A stretch of DNA of 7,209 bases, taken from contig CAMORJ010000076.1 of assembly GCA_946623775.1 (NCBI GenBank), positions 1 to 7,209 of the forward strand, given 5' to 3'. Each line of letters begins with the position of its first letter. Positions within the stretch are counted from its first letter, which is position 1. Shown in pieces: positions 1 to 4,848 of this stretch. Below the pieces are notes generated by a model. It was given only the letters and a program-made list of their open reading frames with translations, had not been told where the DNA came from and ran no database searches. Position numbers and translations under genes: made by a program. The DNA is from an uncultured Bacillota bacterium. Lineage in GTDB: Bacteria; Bacillota_I; Bacilli_A; RFN20; CAG-826.

Positions 1-334
1 CGCTTATTTTCCTCCTGGAGGCAAGCGAGAAGACCTGGAATCCGCCCGAATCGGTTAGGATCGGACCATCGTAATTCATGAATTTGTGGAGTCCGCCAGC
101 CTTTGCGACAGTCTCTTCGCCAGGGCGGAGATGCAAATGGTAGGTATTGGCCAAAACAACGCCCGAGCCACAAGACTTCACTTGCTCAGGAGACAAAGTC
201 TTAACGGTAGCGTTCGTGCCTACAGGCATGAACATCGGTACTTCGACATCGCCGTGCCATGTATGCAAAATGCCATACCTTGCCCCTGTTTGAGCATCGA
301 TGTGTTTGATTTCAAGCCAAAACGATTTATCCAT
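1..334 (-). CDS. tgt: queuine tRNA-guanine transglycosylase, N-terminal part (cut by window edge)
   Basis: Read on the minus strand from the ATG at 334-332, this frame stays open to the edge and gives 111 residues. It matches the start of bacterial TGT, which swaps guanine 34 of tRNAs with GUN anticodons for preQ1 in queuosine synthesis. Recognisable blocks are MPVGTNATVKTLSPEQ, VVLANTYHLHLRPGE and GPILTDSGGFQVFSL. Asp95 in DSGGFQ corresponds to the conserved active-site Asp (D102 in the Zymomonas enzyme). The nucleophilic Asp and the zinc site lie in the missing C-terminal two thirds. The HTPHG motif reads HTWHG, a small deviation. The usual upstream partner queA is not here; an ATPase gene with its own promoter precedes it, 47 bp away. 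The frame is open upstream of the ATG, but the -10 box at 342-347 supports this start. Family assignment is near certain. Confidence 0.95.
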   Translation of the reverse strand, partial: MDKSFWLEIKHIDAQTGARYGILHTWHGDVEVPMFMPVGTNATVKTLSPEQVKSCGSGVVLANTYHLHLRPGEETVAKAGGLHKFMNYDGPILTDSGGFQVFSLASRRKIS

Positions 335-341
335 GGCGCTT

Positions 342-370
342 ATTCTAAGAGTTTCCTTTCTTCCCTTCAA
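342..370 (-). promoter_or_regulatory. predicted tgt promoter, likely leaderless
   Basis: On the minus strand a -35 box TTGAAG (370-365) is separated by 17 bp from a -10 box TAGAAT (347-342). Only 7 nt (AAGCGCC) separate the -10 from the tgt ATG, so transcription should start at or just before the A of the ATG. The nearest purine-rich stretch (AAGGAAA) is about 17 nt upstream of the ATG, too far to be a normal ribosome binding site, and it would lie upstream of the transcript start. Confidence 0.55.
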
Positions 371-381
371 CAGCAGGGAAA

Positions 382-1743
382 TCAAAGACAAAATGTCATG
401 TAATAAGGGATTTCGGTCCTATCCTCAAAATCGATAAAAGGGCGTTCGCAAATCAAAATAGGTTTGCGAACAAAGTCACCGTGTTTGGTTCTCAATTTAG
501 TTGCGGAAGCGATGGACCGTTGTCTTCCAGTTTTGACCTCCACGGGCTGTGTCTTCCCATATTTTCCATAAAGGAAATCAACTTCGAAATACACTAAATA
601 TGTAGTTCCGTCAGGCTTCTCAACCTCTTCGCTCCACGAAGTATAGAAAAGCTTCTTGCCCGAGGCGGAGAGCATCTGCAAAATAGCTCCCTCCATTATA
701 TAACCAAGATTGGTTCGCAATTCACCCTGAATGAGTTTCTTATAGAACGGGCGAACATCGTTTGGGTCTTTTGTGTATGCGTGGCACAACGCAAGACCAA
801 CGTCGCTATAATACAATTTAAACCGAGTCACATCGATGCCTGCAGAATGAGCAATTTCAATCACATCGGTTTCATGAACTACTCCGAATATTTTGCTTTC
901 TTCTATTTTGTCCATGTTGTTCGAAAAAGCGCTGGTGCGAGGGTCTATGCCAAACAATGTCAAAGGCATTGTAAAAGTCTGCCTGGATGCGATTAACGGA
1001 AGAAGGTCGAATATCCTTTTGGTTTGGGTTCCGTATTTATCGTCCAGTTTTCGCAGATCGTTTTGGTAGAGAGCGATGATTTCCTTCTTTTTTCTTTCCG
1101 CCGCGGCGATGTCTTTTGTTTCCAAATAAGCCGCCACAACCGATGGCATTCCGCCGATGGACAGGTAATAGAAAAATGTATTCAGCAGCCTCTTATGTAG
1201 ATTGGGATCAGGCGTCTGTCGCTTTTCATACAGTCCACGAATCATTTGGGCTTCTTCCTCTTTCCCGACGGCCCAAAGGAATTCTTCGTAATCCATCGGA
1301 AACATTTGAATTGGATATTCTTCAGACGGAATTTGAATGGAAGCGGTGTTCTCGCGTATGGAAACAAGGGAGCCGGTTTCAATGTAGTAATATCTTCCGT
1401 CCTTCACGAGTTGCTTCAACCTCTGACGGGCTTTCGGACAATGCTGGATTTCATCGAAAACAATTAAGGACCCTTTGGGCAAAGGTTTTACGTTAAGGAA
1501 GAAAAATAGCTTCTGGAAGAATTCTTCAAGATTATTGAGTGAGTCAAATAAACTCAGCACATCTTCTGGGGCGGAAGAAAAATCAACGATAAGGAAATGG
1601 CCAAAATGCTTTCGGCCGAACTCTTCGCAGATAGTCGTTTTTCCAACACGCCGTGCGCCTTCAATTAGCAATGCACTGCCGCCTTTGCTTTCCTCAAACC
1701 AGCAGTTCATTTCTTCTTCGATTTTCCTTTTAAATGCCAGCAT
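382..1743 (-). CDS. AAA ATPase with C-terminal DUF4143 nuclease-like domain
   Basis: This 453-residue protein belongs to the AAA_14 plus DUF4143 family, common and often multicopy in gut anaerobes; its cellular role is not settled. The order is a short N-terminal helix, Walker A GARRVGKTT (29-37), Walker B LIVFDEIQ (93-100, D97/E98), a sensor-like YIETGSLVSI (120-129), a helical region with SIGGMPSVV (195-203), FKLYYSDVGLAL (308-319), and a C-terminal PD-(D/E)xK-like fold. In that fold Glu351, Asp389 and E402-V-K404 form a complete E...D...ExK set, which suggests nuclease chemistry or a descendant of it. No membrane segment or signal peptide is seen. The start is fixed by an in-frame TAA just upstream (1752-1750), leaving ATG 1743 as the first ATG. 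It is transcribed toward tgt but appears to be an independent unit, preceded by a 33-bp repeat array. It is probably an acquired accessory gene, since it lies directly before tgt. Domain assignment is firm; function is unknown. Confidence 0.93.
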   Translation of the reverse strand: MLAFKRKIEEEMNCWFEESKGGSALLIEGARRVGKTTICEEFGRKHFGHFLIVDFSSAPEDVLSLFDSLNNLEEFFQKLFFFLNVKPLPKGSLIVFDEIQHCPKARQRLKQLVKDGRYYYIETGSLVSIRENTASIQIPSEEYPIQMFPMDYEEFLWAVGKEEEAQMIRGLYEKRQTPDPNLHKRLLNTFFYYLSIGGMPSVVAAYLETKDIAAAERKKKEIIALYQNDLRKLDDKYGTQTKRIFDLLPLIASRQTFTMPLTLFGIDPRTSAFSNNMDKIEESKIFGVVHETDVIEIAHSAGIDVTRFKLYYSDVGLALCHAYTKDPNDVRPFYKKLIQGELRTNLGYIMEGAILQMLSASGKKLFYTSWSEEVEKPDGTTYLVYFEVDFLYGKYGKTQPVEVKTGRQRSIASATKLRTKHGDFVRKPILICERPFIDFEDRTEIPYYMTFCL

Positions 1744-1761
1744 AATAATTTATCCCGATAG

Positions 1762-1789
1762 ATTCTAACATATTTTATCACAAATGCAA
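1762..1789 (-). promoter_or_regulatory. predicted promoter of the AAA/DUF4143 ATPase gene
   Basis: On the minus strand there is a -35-like TTGCAT (1789-1784), a 16-bp spacer and a -10 box TAGAAT (1767-1762). An upstream TGT makes this an extended -10 (TGTTAGAAT). The -35 lies inside the repeat copy nearest the gene, so the repeats and the promoter are physically joined. The predicted leader is only about 11 nt, with a weak GGGA 9 nt before the ATG. Confidence 0.55.
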
Positions 1790-1870
1790 ATTTTAGAGAC
1801 TTTCATGTGGTAGGAAATGCAAATTTTAGAGACTTTCATGTGGTAGGAAATGCAATTTTTAGAGACTTTC
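1782..1870. repeat. tandem direct repeat, 33-bp unit, about 2.7 copies
   Basis: Two identical 33-bp units (1782-1814 and 1815-1847) are followed by a 23-bp partial third (1848-1870). Each unit begins AAATGCAAATTTTAGAGAC and continues TTTCATGTGGTAGG. The third copy carries one substitution (A to T at unit position 9) and stops after GACTTTC. There are no spacers, so this is not a CRISPR array. The array fills the space between the terminator of the upstream gene and the ATPase promoter, and the -35 of that promoter falls in the first unit. It could be an iterated protein-binding site, a slippage-prone tandem repeat that tunes expression, or a relic of a mobile unit. Confidence 0.95.
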
Positions 1871-1878
1871 GAAGTAAG

Positions 1879-1899
1879 AAAAAAGCTGCCCAGGGCAGC
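1879..1899 (-). terminator. intrinsic terminator of the kinase-like gene
   Basis: Read on the minus strand, GCTGCC (1899-1894) and GGCAGC (1890-1885) form a perfect 6-bp GC-rich stem around a 3-nt loop, followed directly by six U (1884-1879). It begins 20 bp past the stop codon of the gene ending at 1920 and insulates the repeat array and ATPase promoter from upstream transcription. Confidence 0.9.
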
Positions 1900-1919
1900 C
1901 TCATATCTTCATTGCTTAA

Positions 1920-2516
1920 TTACCAATACCTGACGGCGTATAACGTCGCCTGTTTCTTGGCCTCGGCATCGCTTAATTGGGGATGTCCGGAAACGTCATA
2001 GCCTTTCCTGGTGAGGACTTCCACCCCTTCTTTGCCCCAGAACCAGGTAAGGAGTCCGATTCTCTCGAACTTGTTCTCATCGGTAAGAGGCGCCCACTTG
2101 GTAGGCAGATAGAACATCTGGGATCCACGAAGCATGAAATTCTGAGGCTCCCAGTCCAAGGCGACCTTGGAGAATCTGGCGAAGCGATACAAAGCGAATA
2201 ACGCCTCGAAGTATTCTTCGCCTAAAGGGCCTCTGGACAAAGCGGTCAAGCAATCGTCCTCGGGGAAATAGTCGAACACCAAGACGCCATGCTCATCGTC
2301 GTGGAAGCATAGCTTTGCCATGTTGATGCCCGCGTGCTTGAGCTGTTTGTAGTCCGCCATCGCCTCAGCGAAAAGATCCATCCTATAGACGCGAATCAAA
2401 TAAGTGCGGCCCGACCATGTGGCGATATAGGTCACGTGGCCGCTATGGGACGCCTTGATGGAAACTGGAACGAACTTCTTGTTCTTTATTTGAATAAACT
2501 CGGGCATGTCAGCCAT
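1920..2516 (-). CDS. small protein-kinase-fold-like protein, atypical or pseudokinase
   Basis: I do not recognise this 198-residue protein by family name. Its pattern follows the protein-kinase/aminoglycoside-phosphotransferase fold: a beta-rich N-lobe with YLIRVY (39-44), where Arg42 sits at the usual Lys position; a helix FAEAMADYKQLKHAGI (49-64), with Glu51 a candidate for the ion-pair Glu; a hinge-like HGVLVFDYF (76-84); and a catalytic-loop-like LDWEPQNFML (120-129) in which Asp121 and Asn126 keep the D-x4-N spacing. The metal-binding DFG is absent; the corresponding stretch reads YLPTKW (136-141). The C-lobe is short. Catalysis is therefore doubtful, and a nucleotide-binding or scaffolding role is an alternative. 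ATG 2516 is chosen because a strong promoter ends 6 nt upstream; no Shine-Dalgarno is visible. It is a single-gene unit, divergent from the nucleotidyltransferase gene. Coding status is firm; the fold assignment is inference. Confidence 0.8.
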   Translation of the reverse strand: MADMPEFIQIKNKKFVPVSIKASHSGHVTYIATWSGRTYLIRVYRMDLFAEAMADYKQLKHAGINMAKLCFHDDEHGVLVFDYFPEDDCLTALSRGPLGEEYFEALFALYRFARFSKVALDWEPQNFMLRGSQMFYLPTKWAPLTDENKFERIGLLTWFWGKEGVEVLTRKGYDVSGHPQLSDAEAKKQATLYAVRYW

Positions 2517-2522
2517 GCCGTC

Positions 2523-2551
2523 ATTCTAGCAAATAAGGCGTTCTTTGTAAA
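2523..2551 (-). promoter_or_regulatory. predicted promoter of the kinase-like gene, leaderless geometry
   Basis: On the minus strand -35 TTTACA (2551-2546), a 17-bp spacer and -10 TAGAAT (2528-2523) make one of the best sigma-A-type promoters in the window, with an extended TGC before the -10. The ATG follows after only GACGGC (6 nt), so the expected start site coincides with the start codon. Confidence 0.7.
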
Positions 2552-2557
2552 ATCATG

Positions 2558-2581
2558 CGGTTTTTCAATTGTCGAAAACCG
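2558..2581. repeat. inverted repeat in divergent intergenic region
   Basis: CGGTTTT (2558-2564) and AAAACCG (2575-2581) are perfect 7-bp inverted arms around a 10-bp centre. It lies just upstream of the kinase-like gene's -35 box and could be an operator, but arms of this length can arise by chance in AT-rich DNA. Confidence 0.5.
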
Positions 2582-2613
2582 AAGAAAACATCGGCATTAT
2601 CCCAGAAAATAGT

Positions 2614-2635
2614 TTTTTGATTTTATAATCAAAAA
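2614..2635. repeat. AT-rich inverted repeat between divergent genes
   Basis: TTTTTGATT (2614-2622) and AATCAAAAA (2627-2635) are perfect 9-bp arms around TTAT. The element is centred about 80 bp from the downstream ATG at 2706 and about 110 bp from the ATG at 2516. Its place between two divergent promoters fits a shared regulator site or AT-rich upstream element better than a terminator, because no gene ends here. Confidence 0.6.
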
Positions 2636-2686
2636 GCATTCTTTTCGCTCACGGTCCTCCAAAACGAACATATCCAAAGCTAAAGA

Positions 2687-2695
2687 TGATACAAT
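2687..2695 (+). promoter_or_regulatory. predicted extended -10 of the nucleotidyltransferase gene
   Basis: TGATACAAT is an extended -10 (TGn plus TACAAT, 2690-2695). No convincing -35 is present at 16-18 bp, which extended -10 promoters can tolerate. Ten nt (AAGCGCATCG) separate it from the ATG at 2706 and contain no Shine-Dalgarno, so the 5' leader would be about 3 nt. Confidence 0.5.
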
Positions 2696-2705
2696 AAGCG
2701 CATCG

Positions 2706-3539
2706 ATGGAAATCAATAACGAAGTCCTGCATAAAATCGCTTTGCACGCCGAAGAAGCTTCTGGAAGGAAAATCGTTTTCCTGTTCGTCCAAGGCTCTCA
2801 GAACTATAACCTAGAGACCGAAAGCTCCGATATCGATTGCAAAGCCTTCTGCTTGCCTAGCTTTGAGGATTTCTATTACGGCAAAGAATACTCCGCCACG
2901 CTGGAGGGGGAATACGGACAAACGACCGTCCATGACATCAGGATGCTCGTGGACCTATTGACCAAGATGAACCCGACCTATGTGGAGATGTTCTTCTCGA
3001 AGCATTTATACTTCCCCGATCCCGAGTTAAAGAAAGCGCTCCTGTCCTATGTCCCCGAATTCAAAGGGCTTAAGGGCTTCTATAACAACCTGTTCAGGCT
3101 TTATAAATACCGCTTCCTGCAATCCATGATCGGAACCTTCAACAAGAAGCTGAAGGAACTGGAGAAGCCGACCCCCGCTAGAGAGGCGACGGTCAAGGAA
3201 TATGGCTATGACATCAAGTCTGCAAGCCATGCTATCCGCTACTTCCGCTTGCTTATCGTCATCGTCACCTTCATCCGCCATCAGACATCATTAAGCCCCT
3301 ATGAGGCCTATGAGCAAGAACTCTCCCTCACCGACCTCAACGCAAGGCAATACCTATTCGATATCAAAGTAGGCAAAATGCCCAAAGACGATGTACTGGA
3401 TCGCCTGAATTTCGAAAGTCAGTATGTCCAAGCGGTTAAAGACCAATACGAAGCGATGTCGAAAAAGCCAGTCGATTCAACGCTTGCAAATACGTTAAGG
3501 AAACAGATATACGAATTCGTGAAAGCCCAGCTTGCCTAG
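2706..3539 (+). CDS. DNA polymerase beta-superfamily nucleotidyltransferase (COG3541/RlaP-like)
   Basis: The 277-residue product carries the nucleotidyltransferase signature near its N-terminus: a GS motif at 30-31 (FVQGSQNYNLETESSD) followed by Asp42-x-Asp44, the two metal-binding Asps. HDIRM (76-80) is a candidate third-carboxylate strand. A central helical block, YDIKSASHAIRYFRLL (168-183), matches the YDxKxAxHxIR-type motif I associate with the COG3541 (YcgL) / PF10127 RlaP group. RlaP members have been proposed from comparative genomics to act in RNA repair; the substrate here is unknown. No ligase neighbour is visible, so a tRNA- or RNA-end nucleotidyltransferase role is only inference. 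Start ATG 2706 is supported by the -10 box ending 10 nt upstream. The gene stands alone, is divergent from the kinase-like gene, and its stop overlaps the sdaA stop. The length is roughly what I expect for this family. Confidence 0.88.
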   Translation: MEINNEVLHKIALHAEEASGRKIVFLFVQGSQNYNLETESSDIDCKAFCLPSFEDFYYGKEYSATLEGEYGQTTVHDIRMLVDLLTKMNPTYVEMFFSKHLYFPDPELKKALLSYVPEFKGLKGFYNNLFRLYKYRFLQSMIGTFNKKLKELEKPTPAREATVKEYGYDIKSASHAIRYFRLLIVIVTFIRHQTSLSPYEAYEQELSLTDLNARQYLFDIKVGKMPKDDVLDRLNFESQYVQAVKDQYEAMSKKPVDSTLANTLRKQIYEFVKAQLA

Positions 3540-4765
3540 CAGTTGCTTTCCAATACTTTGGCCAGACCGCCCTGCGCGGTCTCTTTATATTCCTCGGACA
3601 AAGAATCGCCCGTGATCTTCATCGCGGCCACCACATCGTCAAAGCTCACTTGGTTTTTCCGGATGGGGGCGATGATCGCAGCGTAAAGATAGGATGCATA
3701 GGCGTGGACTGCTGCCATGCCGTTTCTTTCGATGCAGGGGATGATGACGAACCCATCCACAGGGTCGCAGCTTAAGCCCAGGAAATGCTCCATCGCCACT
3801 TCCGCGGCGTATTCGATTTGATAAGGGGATAAGCCATCCAGCGCGCAAAGCGCAGCCGCGGCCATCGCGGAGGCCGTTCCTATTTCTGCTTCGCATCCGC
3901 CTACCGAACCGGCGATGGACGCGTTTTGCTTTACGACGTTTCCGATGACCCCTGCCGCATATAACGCTTCTTTGATTTTCGCGATGCTCGTCTTCTTATG
4001 GACATGGGAATAATAAAGAAGGGATGGCACAACTCCGCTTGATCCGCACGTTGGTGAGGTAACCACCAAATCAAATGAAGAGGAGGATTCCGCGACGGCA
4101 TAGGCATAAGCCGTGATGAACATGGAGCGTCTTCCTTCGCCACCCGTCAATCCTTCCGCTTGATGCTTTATCGCGGAGGCGCAGCGGTAATACTGAAGGC
4201 GAGGGTTGTCGTTTGCCGGCACTTGCCCCGTCTTCCTAAGGCCGAGGCGGACGGAAGCCATCATTTGCTTGGCGATGGCGGTCATGTATTCGTCGATGTT
4301 TTTGTCTTCAAACTCACGACAGAAGTCGGCGAAGTTCGCGATATGGTGTTCTTCCATATAGGAGGTGATCTCTTTCAGGTTTGCGAAAGGATAGATATCG
4401 CGTTCGTTGACCTTGGGGTCATCCTCGCTATAAAGGGCACCGCCGCCTAGAGAGCAATATGTCGCTTTTTGAATACACGCATCCCCTCTTTTTGCCATGA
4501 AGGTCATGGTGAGAGGATGCTCCATCTTCGTCTTGATGTCATAGGAAAAGGATACGCGGATGCCTTTTAGGGCTTCCTCGATCGCCTTGTCGGTATGATG
4601 GCCTTTGCCGGTGCAGGCCAAAGACCCATAGAACACCACTTCAATATGATCAAACCCATCATCGCCGACCAAGGCTTTAAAAGCTTTCGCCGCGGCGAAG
4701 GGTCCAATCGTATGACTGGAAGATGGGCCAGGGCCAATGCGGAATAAATCACGCAAGGATTTCAT
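3536..4765 (-). CDS. sdaA: iron-sulfur L-serine dehydratase (L-serine ammonia-lyase), single chain
   Basis: The enzyme converts L-serine to pyruvate and ammonia using a [4Fe-4S] cluster, in the cytosol. The 409 residues run in the single-chain order, with the small beta domain first (IGPGPSSSHTIGP, 10-22) and the catalytic alpha domain after about residue 170. Candidate cluster cysteines are Cys240 (SPTCGSSG), Cys291 (GSVGGCEAE) and Cys333 (LSCDPVDG). The protein ends KETAQGGLAKVLESNC. In the Legionella enzyme the C-terminal Cys folds back and ligates the fourth iron as an intrinsic inhibitor; Cys409, the very last residue here, fits that role. It is somewhat shorter than E. coli SdaA (about 454). 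No Shine-Dalgarno is seen before ATG 4765. It is divergent from the TPR gene and converges on the nucleotidyltransferase gene with a 4-bp overlap and no terminator between them. Confidence 0.97.
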   Translation of the reverse strand: MKSLRDLFRIGPGPSSSHTIGPFAAAKAFKALVGDDGFDHIEVVFYGSLACTGKGHHTDKAIEEALKGIRVSFSYDIKTKMEHPLTMTFMAKRGDACIQKATYCSLGGGALYSEDDPKVNERDIYPFANLKEITSYMEEHHIANFADFCREFEDKNIDEYMTAIAKQMMASVRLGLRKTGQVPANDNPRLQYYRCASAIKHQAEGLTGGEGRRSMFITAYAYAVAESSSSFDLVVTSPTCGSSGVVPSLLYYSHVHKKTSIAKIKEALYAAGVIGNVVKQNASIAGSVGGCEAEIGTASAMAAAALCALDGLSPYQIEYAAEVAMEHFLGLSCDPVDGFVIIPCIERNGMAAVHAYASYLYAAIIAPIRKNQVSFDDVVAAMKITGDSLSEEYKETAQGGLAKVLESNC

Positions 4766-4774
4766 AACGAAAAT

Positions 4775-4780
4775 AGTCTA
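4775..4780 (-). promoter_or_regulatory. possible -10 box of sdaA
   Basis: TAGACT (4780-4775, minus strand) ends 9 nt before the sdaA ATG, the same geometry as the other leaderless-type starts here. No good -35 lies 16-18 bp upstream, and TATTTT, overlapping it by two bases, is an alternative. A GGAG is about 17 nt from the ATG, too far for translation initiation. Confidence 0.3.
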
Positions 4781-4805
4781 CTCCATCAAACAGGAAAAAG
4801 CCCTA

Positions 4806-4821
4806 ACAGGATGAATCCTGT
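4806..4821. repeat. inverted repeat, candidate operator between sdaA and the TPR gene
   Basis: ACAGGAT (4806-4812), GA, ATCCTGT (4815-4821) is a perfect 7-2-7 inverted repeat. Its right end overlaps the first base of the TATAAT box of the TPR gene, and it lies about 40 bp upstream of the sdaA start. A repressor bound here would block the TPR promoter and might also affect sdaA. Confidence 0.6.
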
Positions 4822-4826
4822 ATAAT
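4821..4826 (+). promoter_or_regulatory. -10 box of the TPR gene
   Basis: A perfect consensus TATAAT. No recognisable -35 is present at the correct distance (around 4797-4804 the sequence is AAGCCC-like), so the promoter may be weak or depend on an activator. The -10 overlaps an upstream in-frame ATG at 4825, which argues against that ATG being the start codon. Confidence 0.6.
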
Positions 4827-4836
4827 GACATTAATT

Positions 4837-4841
4837 GGAGG
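4837..4841 (+). promoter_or_regulatory. Shine-Dalgarno GGAGG of the TPR gene
   Basis: GGAGG is followed by 7 nt and the ATG at 4849. This sets the start of the TPR gene at 4849 and not at the in-frame ATG at 4825. It is the only canonical ribosome binding site among the complete genes of the window. Confidence 0.9.
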
Positions 4842-4848
4842 TTCGACC

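Noticed and set aside
341..360. TTCTAAGAGTTTCC near the ATPase 3' end as a possible right-hand match to the 33-bp repeat (TTTTAGAGACTTTC), implying a repeat-flanked mobile unit
   Set aside because: The match needs gaps and mismatches, and the same bases are better explained as the tgt -10 region.
361..380. TTCCCT/AGGGAA inverted repeat after the ATPase gene as a terminator
   Set aside because: Only a 6-bp stem with no U-tract on the minus strand; part of it is the tgt -35 region.
86..403. Plus-strand 105-codon open frame over the left end
   Set aside because: It is antisense to the clear tgt frame on the minus strand, which carries conserved TGT motifs; no ribosome binding site or recognisable protein.
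1116..1496. Plus-strand 126-codon open frame
   Set aside because: It lies entirely antisense inside the ATPase gene, has no recognisable domain and looks like low-complexity shadow translation.
1782..1870. Possible CRISPR array
   Set aside because: The 33-bp units are directly adjacent with no intervening spacers and no cas gene is near.
3639..4752. Several open frames of 60-96 codons overlapping sdaA on both strands
   Set aside because: All are out-of-frame shadows of the well-supported serine dehydratase gene.
4796..4826. MerR-type promoter with a dyad in a long -35/-10 spacer
   Set aside because: No acceptable -35 box at 19-20 bp, so the defining geometry is missing.
4825..4848. Upstream in-frame ATG at 4825 as start of the TPR gene
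   Set aside because: It overlaps the TATAAT promoter box, and the GGAGG at 4837-4841 points to ATG 4849.
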